The notes under the pieces: model-generated
Seen by the model: the letters and a program-made list of their open reading frames with translations, nothing else
Databases searched by the model: none
What the model was told of the DNA's origin: nothing
Source: Solea solea
Lineage: Eukaryota > Chordata > Actinopteri > Pleuronectiformes > Soleidae
NCBI RefSeq assembly: GCF_958295425.1
Contig: NC_081154.1
Location: forward strand, 18,103,364 to 18,167,363
Length of the DNA: 64,000 nt
Direction: 5' to 3'
Shown here: in pieces, positions 1 through 11,900 of the stretch
How positions within the stretch are numbered: the stretch's first letter is position 1
Layout: each line of letters begins with the position of its first letter
Position numbers and translations under genes: made by a program

Positions 1-1325
1 GAAACATTCAATCTTAAGGCTGAATTTCACATTTTTAAACAATAAGTATCTGAATTATTACATTTATATTATATTTCTTGTATTTGTATAGTTTACTTTT
101 GCTTTTATCTTTAATTAAATCAGTTCTTTGCCACTAATGGTTCACACTTGTATTATTACATGTAGTTGTGAAGCCTATTACGCTCATTTTAATTGGGTTA
201 AAAACCCTTTACTTCACATATGTAATAAATGCGAGGCTTTTGGTTGTAAAAAAAAAATATTTTTTAACTCATTTAATTTCATCACTTTAGTGTTTGATGT
301 AACTGCACAAATACAGTGGTCTGTCCCAGGGGCTGAGACTGCTGTGCAAAGCTTTTACTTTGGTGAACTTCCTTAATTGCAGCAATAGATGTTTAAGTGG
401 TGAAGTTAGTTGGATCTGGACTCATAAAAGCTTTGGGCTGCATCTGCACAGTGAGAGGACAGTCCAGTAGACACCAGTGGTCAGGATAGAGTAAATGATA
501 TTTATTGATTGCATTGTAACTGCAGATGCTCGGCTCCATTATGAGCTGGAGGCCCAGGTCAGAGCCCTGAGGGCAGACAATTGAGCCGTCAAATGGCTGC
601 AGAGTAACAGGCCAATTATGAGGGTCCGGTTTGGAACGCAGTGCTTCTGTGTGAGAGTGAGTGGGAGAGCAGGAAAGATGAACAATGAAATGACGAGGTC
701 ACCTTTAAGGGATAAAGATAAACAGAGAGAGAGTTCTGTGGGGAAAGTTTGAAATGAAAAATACAAAATTACAGTATTATATGAAACAAAACTACAGGGT
801 TTTACTGTTATACTTGATTATTGGGGAACACACTGTGAGTCAAATATTATTATTATTATTGTTATCATAATTATTATTAGTAACATTATTTATTTATTTA
901 TTTTTCACTCGTGGAAATGAGTTTTTGGCTTAGCTGACTGTAAAACACATTAGATGAATTACAATGGAATAATTAGATAAAAACAAAAACACATACAAAA
1001 CAGATAATGAGACAGTTTGGCTATTGCATTTGATATAAAAGACTTTGTCTATATTTAACAAGTTCTTTAAAAAAAACAAAAAAAAAAAACATGAACACAA
1101 TTAACACAAACAATTTGCCTGGCTTTTTGTTTTACACATATTTTGTATAAACATTTTATAAACACTATATTTGATTCACCTCCTCTGTAGGCTGAGGATT
1201 TTATTGATCGTCAGCTGTCATTTGTCAGAATTTAGAACATTGGCCTCATATGTGAAACCAATTTTCTGATTAGACAATTGCTGGATTGTTTTTAAAAGTA
1301 ATAATTCAATAAATAATATAGCCAT

Positions 1326-1390
1326 AATTTAATTTAATTTAATTTAATTTAATTTAATTTAATTTAATTTAATTTAATTTAATTTAATTT
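1326..1390. repeat. (AATTT)n pentanucleotide microsatellite
   Basis: Thirteen uninterrupted copies of AATTT, followed to about 1415 by degenerate copies carrying AATACAATTT variants. It is a simple repeat in intergenic DNA. Confidence 0.95.
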
Positions 1391-1544
1391 AATACAATTT
1401 AATTTAATACAATTTAAAACTAATTTCAACAAGCTAATCACTGAAAATTGGCGTGTGAAAGAATTGGATGTGCTAAACATTTTTTGGGAGGACGGGTGTA
1501 GAGTTATTATAATTAAATTATAATTTTGTTAAGATAGTTTTTGT

Positions 1545-1545
<1 letters not shown>

Positions 1546-1586
<41 letters not shown>
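1546..1586. repeat. (GATA)n microsatellite
   Basis: About ten pure tandem copies of the tetranucleotide TAGA/GATA. Confidence 0.95.
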
Positions 1587-2194
1587 CTTTTTTTCTTCCA
1601 GTGTATGTTGTGTAAAACAAACATTGGTGTAAATAAATAACTCTCGCACTGCGGGCTGACATCAACGATAGACAGAAAAAACTGTTCAATCACAGCAGCA
1701 GGTGGAAACCAAAGATAATTCTGTGTGATGATAACGGAACAGGATGCTCAAGCATGTCTTGAATAAATGTGGAATAACAGACTTTATTCACAGCAGATAT
1801 TTGTTGACATGAAACAGTAGGACAGACAGTTTTTTTACAATGACATTGTAAAACTCCAGTTTACTAGTGTTTGAGTTTAAGGGAAGGTCACTCTCCATAC
1901 ATGACACGTCATTTTTCTCCTGGAAAATGTTATTTTAAAACTGCATAATTGATCACCGTACTTTCTATTTTTTTGTGTCATAATAGCTTTGCTAAAACAA
2001 CAGTTCTGATGGCTGCCTCAGACTTTTATATTGTTAAATAGTTTTGTGTAGCAGTGGGCATCTTGGGGACAGGCATGATTTCAGAAAGTTGTCGTAGTCT
2101 AGGGACAGAATGTTTCCAAAATATGGAAATATGTTGTAATATGAGTACAGGCGATCAGTCGAAGTTATGCACCATGTCCTGACCCAGATCCAGC

Positions 2195-2255
2195 AGGCCT
2201 GGCACTAATGATGCCCTCGAGGTATAATGCCAGGCACTCATTAGGAACCAGGCCT
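2195..2255. other. Imperfect hairpin in a GC-rich block upstream of prr35
   Basis: The arms AGGCCTGG (2195-2202) and CCAGGCCT (2248-2255) are perfect reverse complements. Inside them, CTAATGA pairs with TCATTAG and TGCC with GGCA, leaving small bulges and a loop of about 17 nt. The size (61 nt) resembles a short pre-miRNA, but I recognise no known miRNA. The surrounding block (about 2160-2540) is far more GC-rich than its AT-rich neighbours and lacks a long open frame, so a conserved non-coding element or a 5' UTR exon is equally possible. Confidence 0.4.
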
Positions 2256-2905
2256 CAAACCCCCAACTCTCTCTCTTCCCCACCCGCTACCATGCAATCC
2301 TAAGCGTGGCCCTACACTGCCTGTAGCCGACCTGCGAGGGTCCAACCGCTAAGCTCGTGTAGGCCTAAAAGTGTTGTCAGGACCCCCTGCACAGGTGCAC
2401 AATCCCCTGTGATGTCTCCAAGAGCTCTTCAGCCCTGGGCCTTGCGAGCGCCTTGCACTGCACTGGAACTAATGAGTAGTGGCAGGTAGAGTGAGAACAC
2501 AGCAGCATGTGCCTCCCTGCAGTTAGGTTAGTGGAAACCCTCCGCTAACCTAACAGACAACAGACAACACATATACACACATGTATAGAATGATCTTAGA
2601 CATGTTGGATTTCAGACAGTGCTTCAGTTCTTCAAGGAAGTGGAGAATATGTGATACATGCAGGTGAAAGATCATAATCATGTTTTAGCAGTTTTTTGTA
2701 GTTTCACTCAAAATACTATGTTATTTGTTTCACAGATTTGGCTTCACTTTTGTCAAGAACATGCTTTTTCAACCCTCTCCCCCAAGAGAATTGAGGAAAG
2801 ACCCATGCACATTGAATGAAATCTTCCCAGGCGCACAAAGTTGATTCATTACTTCAAAGACAGGCCAGAAAATCTCCAGAAATTTATAGATACCGAGACT
2901 CAATC

Positions 2906-5436
2906 ATGTCCAAGGACGAAACTTGCAAAGTGACGTCTGCCAACAAACACAAGGAGCGCAAGCCTAAGAAGCCTCACTATATTCCTCGACCGTGGGGCAA
3001 ACCGTACAACTACAAGTGCTTCCAGTGCCCCTTCACATGCATGGAGAAATCGCACCTATACAACCACATGAAGTACAGCCTGTGTAAGAACTCTCTATCT
3101 CTGCTCATAGAGTCAGACTGGCCTTATAAAAAGGGCAACATCCTGCACTCAGACCAGCTTCAACCCTTTAAGCAGGCACACGACTTCCACGCTTCAGGAA
3201 AAGATGAACTACAGCAGGCGACACCGACAGAAGAGAGACAGAGGCAACAGAGGAACGTAGCCGAGGAAAGAGAGGACAGGGAAAAACAGGGACAAGAAAA
3301 GGAAGAAAACCGAGGCCGAGGAGAGCGAGGGGATGTTGCCGGGCCGGCAACAGAGAGCTTTAGTAACAGTAGGAGCGCAGGAGACGCTGCAGATCACTCT
3401 GCCAAGAAAATCAAACAACCAGAATCAGTGCTTCTGATGTCTGACATGCTCTCCCTGGAGGACCACCTGTTACGAGCACATTCATTAGAAGTAGAGGATC
3501 AGCTTAAACATTATAAACTATCCAAGAATTGTCTAACAGCCCCCGGGCTGCTCTCTGAACAGTGGCGACGCTTAACATCCGGTCACACTAAAGCCAAACC
3601 AGAGGGATCGCTGCCTAGAGTGAGTTCTATTCCCTGTTACCCTCCTCCTCCAAACCTCCTTGATTACCAGGATCCCGCTGGACTCAACCTCTCAGTGCTT
3701 GGGGTGGGCTATCCCATCAGCCCCAGCCTCCCTTCCTACATGAACTCAGTTCTTTCAGCTCCTGCCACAGTTGTGACTGCCCAGACCCATGCACAGCTCA
3801 CTCAGCTTCCCTTCCTGGCATCAGCAGCTCAACTGATGCACCCGGCTTCCAGCGTGCACACAGACAGAACCCTGATCCCTCCTCGTCTATACTACCCATT
3901 CCTGTATGAGCACACCTTCAGACCAGCCGCCTGTCAGAGTGATGCCGGCAAACCTCTGAAATCATCCACAAACAATCCCCAATCCACCTGCCAGCCCAAA
4001 GTCAGTCTGTGGAAGGTGCCAGCTTTGCGGCCAGGGACGACCGTGGCCTCCACTGCTGAGTGGGTGTCACCACAGAGAAACTCTGGAGACCAGAGCTACA
4101 GGCTAGGTGATAAACTGCAGGCTACAGCCAAAGAAGGCAAAGCAAGCTCGGATCTAAAGAGGACAGGGGCTCCACTGGGGAACCATGAGGCACCCATGGA
4201 GAAGAAGCCAACCATGGGCTATTCTTTGGATGTCCTGAAGAATATTGAGGCTGTAGCCACACTATCGGCAGCAGAAAATCTTCCCTTCCAGAACAGGTAT
4301 TGTTTAAACGATATTTTGCTTTACTTATCACCAGAAGTTGTAGTGTTGGATTGTCCTTCTTGTTGAAAGTGCAGGTTGTCCAAATGAATTTATTTTTTAT
4401 CTCATAATAGGTTTCTAGTTTAAAAATGTACTGTTTTTATATATGTATACATATATATGTATATATATATATATATATATATTATATATGTATATATACA
4501 TATATAATATATAAATATATATATGATGTAAAATAAAAATATAAATAAAAAAATATATAATATAATATACATATATAATAAAAATATATATATATAAATG
4601 ATATATAAATATATACATATTTGTCCTATTTTCCCAGTTTACCCGATGTGCAGCTTCCGTCCTGGCCCACTGAACTGTGGTACAGTGATCCCGTCTCCAG
4701 TCCCAAAAGTGAAGTATCCTCTGTGTCAACATTTGGAAGACCCAACGGCCATGAATTGACTGCTGTCCGGACGACTGGAGACGGCGCCTCAGAGTCAGTG
4801 GGAGCTCTCTTGAGCAACCTGTCCAAGGCCTTAGAGGAGTACCAAGAGGCTGAGCAGAGAATTTCCAACCTGGAGAAGGACGATCTCTCTGCCCAGCACC
4901 ACCTCTGGGATCACCTGAGCAAAATCCGAAGTGAATTGTCCCACATAAACCAGGCGCTGGAGAGGACAGCTGAGCAGAGCGATGGGCCTCTCGACCTCTC
5001 AGTCAAGAGGGAGTCGATAGGTTTTGCCGGAGAGGACAGCAGTCTGAAGGACAACGGCACAGAGACAGAGGACGAGGATGACGAGCTGGAGGAGAGAAGG
5101 GAAGAAGCGGAGGAGGAGAGTAAAAAGAAGGCAATGAAGGCTTCGTTAGAGAGTCGTAAAAAGTCGTTGGACATTTTGATTAAAATGAGTCAGGCATCCA
5201 TGGTGAACACAGATCTCCTCTGTCCTGGTGGTCTGGCCATGAGTCCAGCTGAGGCCTTATGGCCAAACAGAACCACCAAGTGTGAGGCAGACTCCAGCGT
5301 CCTCCTCTGCCCTGACGGCCGATCCGTGGTGTTCACTGACGTCCCTGCTTCGACTCAAACATCCACCAAACCTCTGTCCATACAGCGACTGGAAGCTCAG
5401 TGTCCTCCGAGCCCTTTGACAGCGACTGACAACTGA
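2906..5436 (+). CDS. prr35: Proline-rich protein 35-like C2HC zinc-finger protein (ZNF750/PRR35 family), two exons
   Basis: Coding exons are 2906-4296 and 4638-5436, with intron 4297-4637 (GT...AG) joining AG|T (Ser). The product is 729 aa. Residues 22-60 carry the family signature: KPHYIPRPWGKPYNYKC, then C38-x2-C41-x12-H54-x5-C60, a C2HC finger. The middle is rich in proline and serine. Near residues 581-585 PLDLS matches the CtBP-binding consensus and is followed by an acidic EDEDDELEE tract. I chose the ATG at 2906 because it lies just before the conserved domain; an in-frame ATG at 2816 would add 30 residues. A splice acceptor at about 2735 or 2786 suggests an upstream non-coding exon. 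From the family I infer a nuclear role, possibly transcriptional repression through CtBP; PRR35 itself is little characterised. Possible polyadenylation signals lie at 5756 and near 5820. The alternative is a divergent znf750 paralog. Confidence 0.88.
4297..4637 (+). other. prr35 intron with an AT-dinucleotide block
   Basis: The donor is ACAG|GTATTG and the acceptor TTTTCCCAG|TTTACC; the reading frame continues through the join. About 4437-4620 is almost pure alternating AT/TATATACA, so half of the intron is simple repeat and its length is probably variable. Confidence 0.85.
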
Positions 5437-6585
5437 CAGCTTCTGCTCCTCAGACTGTAAAATAATTGATTCTATATTGTCCTCTATTATCACTGGCATG
5501 CCTTTGATTTTAAGTGGCTGGCATGGACGGCCACAGCTCGTCTACCTGCACAAATGTTTCGAACATTCTCAGAAAACGATCCAGCGATCGTCTGGATTTA
5601 TGATCTACAAACTGAATGTCAGTATTCTTTGAAGCACAATTTAAAATGAAAAACTAGCACTTAGTGAATTCAATCAGGATCATTTGAACAATGAAGTCAA
5701 TTCAAATTATGCAGGAAGACAATCCTTTGAATTGAATTGTTAATGATGTAATTAAAATAAATGTAAGTAAAATATTTTATAAGGGTCAGTGGTTGTATGT
5801 GGACATTTCACTTGAAATGAAAATAAAAAGTGTTATAAATGACATCCTTTCAACACACGGAGTAAGAAGTGTTTGTTTTTTCATGCAAGCAGAACAATGA
5901 ACATGAATGATGGACAATAATTATAATAATATATAATAAAAGAATGATTTTCATTATATTGTGTGAAAGAAATGTACTGTGATTTTGTTTGAACATGAAT
6001 TCATCGCCTTTTTGCAGAGATGATGATCGTTATTATCATTTAGAGTCTACTTAAGGGATTAACTAAGGGACTGTCCTGTTTAGCCTGAAATGGTAAAGGT
6101 GAAGTAGCCTTGAGCTTAAACCTTGAGGTACCAATACCTTTGTCCTTGAACTCCAGAATACAGCTGTCTATCAAAGACCCAACCTGCCATAATTAGAAAG
6201 AAAGAAAGTGGTAATAAAGATATCAATTTATAAATATGCAACTTGAATACAATTTATTTACTTTGTATATTACTTTTTTTTAAAGCTATTCTTTTCTGGT
6301 GGGGGAAGAAATGCAATGTGTTTTAATTTAAAGCTGATCCTGAGCTGATCCTGAGCTGATCCTGAGCTGATCCTGAGCTGATCAGGCCCGTCATTCAGAT
6401 CTTAATGGCACGGTTATAGAACTCATATCTTCTTTCAACTTTCACATCATGTGAGACCGTGTGCTTCTGGTGTTCTTAACCTCCCAGCAGACGTTGGCAC
6501 GTTTCTTGAAAGTTCCTTAAGCTTGTCTTTTCTGTCCTCCTATGGGATGGGTGGTGGCTGAAGGCGGTGGACCTTGGTGGTCCAA
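5437..6585 (+). other. prr35 3' UTR and spacer
   Basis: Sequence after the TGA stop, with AATAAA at 5756-5761 and another near 5820 as candidate 3' ends. Beyond about 5850 it is AT-rich spacer with no visible gene. It contains an 11-bp tandem repeat near 6.33 kb. Confidence 0.6.
6332..6383. repeat. 11-bp tandem repeat
   Basis: Four full copies and one partial copy of AGCTGATCCTG in a perfect head-to-tail array. Confidence 0.95.
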
Positions 6586-6589
6586 CCTT

Positions 6590-6830
6590 CAGCTGCAGAA
6601 GCTGGCTCTAGGGATGTGGAACATCACCTCTCTGGCAGAGAAGGAACCTGAGCTGGTGCACGAGGTAGATATAGTCGGGCTCGCCTTGATACACAGCTTT
6701 GGCTCTGGAACCAGTCTCCTTCAGAGGGGATGGACTCTCTTCCACTCTGGATTTGCCCCTTGTGAGAGGGACAGAGTGGGTGTGGGCACACTTATTGCCC
6801 CCTGGCATGGGACCTGTACATTGAGGTTCA
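6590..6830 (+). mobile_element. LINE endonuclease fragment
   Basis: The open frame encodes a line similar to the start of a non-LTR retrotransposon apurinic-like endonuclease: MWNITSLAEKEPELVHEVD, then IVGLALIHSFGSGTSL, then GWTLFHSG and VGVGTLIAP. Fish LINE endonucleases commonly begin with such a TWNVTSL...VGL...GSG...GWTLFYSG...GVG series. Only this segment is present, so it is a 5'-end remnant that cannot be active. Confidence 0.7.
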
Positions 6831-6899
6831 CCCAGATGGTGTTCCCCTCTTTAAGAAGGGAGACCCTTTCAACCCTCACACAAACATGAACTAAATAAG

Positions 6900-7690
6900 A
6901 AAATATAATAATATATATCTATTGCTTGACATATGCTGACTCAAGATTTAAAAACCATGCATGACTCGCTCCATCTGACCTTGTCCTGCAGGGAGTTTAC
7001 GGTGCAAATAAGTATTGTTATTAGTCAAGAGGGGTCAGATTAAAAGCTGTCACTTATTCTATTTGCTTTAATGTGAATTGTTTGTCTGACAAATGACTAT
7101 AGATATCAGATAAATGTACAGTTTATTTGTTGGCCCTTCAGTTACTTGACGCCTCGCCACATTCACGGTAAAAGTTGAAACTGTACATACTCGGAGCGTC
7201 ATTGTGCTGTTTCTCTCTCTTCAGTAGTGAACGTCTTACAATAATGCATGCTGTGATTTAGTGCCATACAAATGAAATGGATTTGATTTGCTCCAAACGA
7301 TGAAGTTAAACACCCTGGGTTTGTACTGTGGAAGCTCATTTAGGAAGTTAAGTTTCTTTAAATGCATAAAAAAAAAAAGACTGCAGATTGAACATTTACA
7401 CTTCATTAATTTAATATACATTGCAATAAAAATCTCAAAGAAAAATCATATATATATATATATTTCATACATAACTTTTAAGTAAGGAACAGGTTAAAAA
7501 ACAAAACACACACACACACACACAAGGCATGACTTGAATACTATGCTGCATGTGTTTCATGAATGATTGTATTTACTCACTGAGGACTAGATTTTAGTGA
7601 TCGGTGAGGAACTGGGCCAAGCTTCACGCCTGACATTTACAATCTTTAACACCTAATCAGTGGGAGTTACAGTGTTAGAGATTCCACACA
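6900..7690. other. Spacer without recognised gene
   Basis: AT-rich sequence with poly-A tracts, a short TA run near 7450 and a CA run at 7506-7524. No coding exon or clear mobile element is seen. Confidence 0.5.
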
Positions 7691-7693
7691 CAA

Positions 7694-7907
7694 CCATCCA
7701 TCCATCCATCTTCTACCGCTTTATCCTCCAATGAGCTGACAGAGTGCGTTAGGGTGGGGTCATACCCTGGACGGGTCACCAGTCCATCACAGGGACACAC
7801 ACAGATAGAGACAAACAACCATTCACTCTCTCACCTATGGTCAATTTAGAGTGTCCAATTGACCTAATCCCCATATGGCATGTTTTTGGACTGTGGGAGG
7901 AGGCCGG

Positions 7908-7940
<33 letters not shown>

Positions 7941-8041
7941 GGGGAGAACATGCAAACTCCACGCAGAAAGACTCTTGTTCTGACCGGGTCACAAACCAAA
8001 GGTCTTCTTGCTGACCACTACACCAACCGTGTGGCCCACAT
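7694..8041 (-). mobile_element. tRNA-derived SINE
   Basis: Read on the minus strand, the element opens with a decayed tRNA-like head (TTGGTGTAGTGGTCAGC as A box, GGTTTGTGACC as B box). It continues through GAGTTTGCATGTTCTCC and a TCAATTGGACACTC region, and ends in GATGGACTGGTGACCCGTCC and GATGGATGGATGG. This order of parts is a widespread fish SINE with a LINE-like tail. A (CA)n run (7913-7940) interrupts the body. Confidence 0.85.
7913..7940. repeat. (CA)n microsatellite inside the SINE
   Basis: Pure CA dinucleotide array that has expanded within the SINE body. It also leads to a short spurious open frame on the minus strand. Confidence 0.95.
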
Positions 8042-8775
8042 ATAACCATAAAGTGGGAAAATGAGGGAACATAATTCTGCAATTCCGTACAATTATACAA
8101 AGTCCAAAATAGTATACATGAGGGGGGAAATACTGTCACTACCAAGTCACAACTGGTGACTTAATGCACTTCCTGGCCAAAGGAAGTGTTGACAGTTGGT
8201 CAGGTCTAGGATCAAGAATGAGGTCAGCTGACTACATGAATATACTGAATGGATTGTTTGCCAGGAGTCCAGACCTGAGTCCAGACCTGAACCCCAGGTG
8301 CAGGGACTCTCCCATCATCAACACTGGATGGAAATAAATCTTGTGACACTGCAGAAGCTTATTGAAACAATGCTTCAGTGAATGAGTGAGTAATCAAAGC
8401 TAAAGGCAAAACATGAGAGTGTGTGAGTGTGTTTTTTTAGATGGTTGGCTGCACGGCAACGATTCACTCACTCACTTTCACTACACCAGGCTGAGTTTAA
8501 AAAAGACACAGACATGTTTTAACTGTCACAGATAAGGAAGTTAACTATAGTTGGTACCACAGTACAGCAGTTATGTATGTAAAGCAGCACAGGTGCAACG
8601 TTTAACACGGACCAAACCAACAGATCTGGAAACACAGCATACAGCATTCATACTGGGAAATATATATTATTCATTATTCGTGTGTTGCTGTCTGTTGTCA
8701 CAGCTTATCTGACAGATTTCCAGGTTGAAACAAAAAGAATATAAAAATAATAATATGTATTTCAAAGAGATGTCA

Positions 8776-8910
8776 TTAAACATCATGGAAGCAGCAAGCC
8801 CACTGTAACTTTGTCTTCAGTAAATAATAATTGTAAATTAAATTTGAAATTGTTGATATAAAAAAGCTTTGCTTCGTGCACTCCTGCAGAGTTAGTCCCT
8901 CCTTCAGGCT
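8776..8910 (-). CDS. mprip: mprip last coding exon with an unusual C-terminus
   Basis: After the acceptor TTTAACAG the frame reads [10 protein letters not shown], matching the conserved SLKEGLTVQERLK ending of MPRIP. It then continues [12 protein letters not shown] and about 22 further residues to a TAA at 8776-8778. From memory, vertebrate proteins end soon after an ERLKLFE-like motif, so the tail here is longer and unrelated. Either the exon has diverged, or a small sequencing or assembly error lies just after LQE, or a different 3' exon is used in some transcripts. Confidence 0.7.
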   Translation of the reverse strand, partial: SLKEGLTLQECTKQSFFISTISNLIYNYYLLKTKLQWACCFHDV

Positions 8911-11900
8911 CTGTTAAAGAGAAGAAAAAGAAATTGTTATTTATTTATTTTTGATGATGCACAGGCAAGAAACGGAGAGTTTTTCTTCTCGTAATGACAA
9001 TGAAATTCAGTCATTCAGGAATATCGTCATGGACACACAAACAAAAAGCTTCTTTCAAGGATTCAAGACAAGAATCATCAGAAGTCTCATCCCTTAAAAA
9101 GCCGAGCAAGTCACATTGATCTTTGTTACCTCAGGGAAATGTGAGTATGTTCTCTGTGGAATCTACATTTTTATGTCCTAACTCATTTGGACTTAAACTG
9201 AATGTCTCTCAATAAGACGACAGAAAAAAATACTCAAAAACACTGAACTTTATTACATATACTAACTGTTAAGTTTAAGGAAACATTTTTTCAGTTTGAC
9301 CTTTTCACATACAAATATGTTGATGACACAAATATTACAGAAATAAAGTTTACATTAATAGAGCAAACTTTTGGTGTGAGATGTTTTGCACATGGCTCAA
9401 ATTCTTCTTTAAGATGATATGAGACTTCATATGTGGAGTAACCAGGAACAGTGTGAATAAAACTAAACTTTTAGAATAAACAAAACAGTTAGAGGCCCTT
9501 TTTTTAACCTCAGCCACTTTCTCCCTCTCCACTCTAAATGCTTTGCCCACACATTTGTCCAAATCAAACAGCAGCGGCACACAGGCGCCCTCTAGTGATA
9601 CTTGGAGAGAATGGCATTAAAAAGAACTCCTCCACAGAGACAATGTCTTTCTGACCCACTGCAGTGTTGTTATAATTGATGATTGTTGTCACCAGCGCAG
9701 TATAAACACTGACCATCACATTCGTTTTTGCTTGAGGTAAAAATCTTACATTTCCATGACTTCAGATGACCTGGAGACCTAATCCTGGATACCTTATCCT
9801 AATCCTAACCTTAACATTAACCTCACCCTCACCTTAGTCTAACTATAAAACATGTCTTGACCTTAAAATGTAGTAATTTACGCTATGGGGACTTGATTTT
9901 TTGTCTCCACAAGGAAGACAAGTCCCCATAATGTGACTCTGTACACAGATTTAGGTCCTAACAAGTATACACACATATACACACACATATGTATATAAAT
10001 ATACATATGTGTGTATAGAGTATATATATGTATATATATGTATATATATACATACATATATACATATATACATACATACATATATATATATACATATATG
10101 TATATATGTATATATATACATATACATGTATATATATATACATATATACACATATACATATATATATACATATATATACATATATACACATACACATATA
10201 CATATATATACATATATATTTATATATATATATACATATATATATATATTTATATATATATATAACAAGCAGGTGATAGATACCGTGTGTAAGAATGGAT
10301 CTGCACTGTTTGTGTGGACACTCAAAGACATGTTTGCTATACCTACAGAGCATCTTGGTGCAGGGGTTAAGGCGTTCACCCCACAACTGGAGTGTCAGCT
10401 GTCCCATGAGACCTGTGCAGTGACAGTCTGATGGACAAAAGAGACAAAAGTGACAAAGTGATGGGACAAGTGAGCCTAAACACACCACATCACACAGGTA
10501 AATACAACAAGCGTGTGTGTGTGTGTGTGTGTGTCTTAGCTGTTAGGTCAAACACTAGTGAAGAAAGAAAAATACTGTGTTGAAATGAACACTGACCTTT
10601 GACCTTATTCTTCTCAACTGTTTGGAGGTTGTTGCTTTATCTTTTTTAATAAAATCTGGATTACTTTTTGACTTCATGATGTCTAAAAAAAAAAAAAAGG
10701 GGGGGGATATGTTGTAATTATTGGAGAAGAAATAAAATGACTTGAACTATGATTGAATTATTAAGAAATGAACTTGCAGTATACCATATCCAGATGTCAC
10801 GGCTTCATCGACACTCCTTCCACCTAAAGCTTCTGTGGCTGTCAGTAACTTCTTCTTCAGTTTGCTGATGTCAAAGTCAGCTTTTGCTTTCACGATGCTG
10901 AGCTCTGTATAAATGTCCTTATATTTGTCTGTGGCATATTTCTTGTCCTGGTGAAATGCAAATCAGTGAAAATGTAGTTTTTGTTTTGTTTAATTTTCTG
11001 TTTAAAGACATGACATAAATGTTGTTTGGTTTAGTTAGCTTTTCTTACCCTTAAAGCAGACTGCAATTCATCTTTCAAAGAGTGGATTTCCTGTTTCAGA
11101 TACTGGATCTCTGACTCCTTAATGCGCAGCAACACCTTCAAGATGTAGACACAAATGCACAAGATCACAGTCCTAATCATTAGTGTGTGTGTGTGTGTGT
11201 GTGTGTGTTGTGTTAACGCTACCTCTAGTTCATACACATCTTTGCCCTGGGTCAGTGAGGACAACGTTGTTTCCCCGGTGACACGTGAACGCTTCTGTGT
11301 GATCTCTGCAGTCAGCTGCTTGTTTAATTCCTGCTGGACAGAGGAGACTTATACTGGATTACTTGAGACACATTGTGTGTGTGTGTGTGTGTGTGCTGCA
11401 TATACAGTATGTGCATGGATGAACATTCAAACCTGATTGTCAGCGTTCAGTTCCTGGTTATATCTCTGACACTGCCTGAGGGCCTGCCTTTCAGCCTCCA
11501 GTGCCTGAGCAAGGTGAGCATTCTCCAGACATTTCTGAGAATACTGCTCTGACAACACGTCCAGTTCTCTCTGGATGGACTGGAGCTCCTCTCTACGCAG
11601 GCATGGAATCAGAGGAGCAGATATCAGGGAGCGGCTCCTCATGTAGCTCAACCAACAAAAGAGAATGGACTTTCCATCTTGTTAGTGACTTTTCTAAATA
11701 GTCGTTATAAAAAATGTAATTCAAGATACATAAATGAACAGCTTATAATTTATGACAAATTAATGTCAAAATGAACGTATTCTTTTTTGCAGTTGAGTTG
11801 AGCAAACGTGATGAGTGATAGAACAATGAAAATGTGAGTGAATGGGTGAGTTTACAGCAGCTTTGAGTGGTCATCATGTCTAAAAGATCTCTATATTAAT

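Larger units (their letters stand above)
1..2190. other. AT-rich spacer upstream of prr35, no gene seen
   Basis: I see no convincing coding exon here. The short open frames at 128-376 and 539-766 resemble no known family and have no exon-like borders. The stretch is AT-rich, with poly-A/T tracts, a long AATTT array near 1.33 kb and a GATA array near 1.55 kb. It could hold 5' non-coding exons or distal regulatory sequence of prr35, but nothing specific supports that. Confidence 0.6.

Noticed and set aside
3168..3418. Minus-strand frames opposite prr35 exon 1
   Set aside because: Shadows of the real coding strand; no family resemblance.
7694..8041. CRISPR-like or satellite structure from the short repeats here
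   Set aside because: The repeats are a CA run and ATCC tail units of a SINE; no spaced direct repeats are present, and this is eukaryotic DNA.
9878..10488. Overlapping long open frames of Tyr/Ile/Met/Cys-rich sequence on both strands
   Set aside because: They come from the TATATACA simple repeat; the same pattern arises near 51.6 and 57.5 kb.
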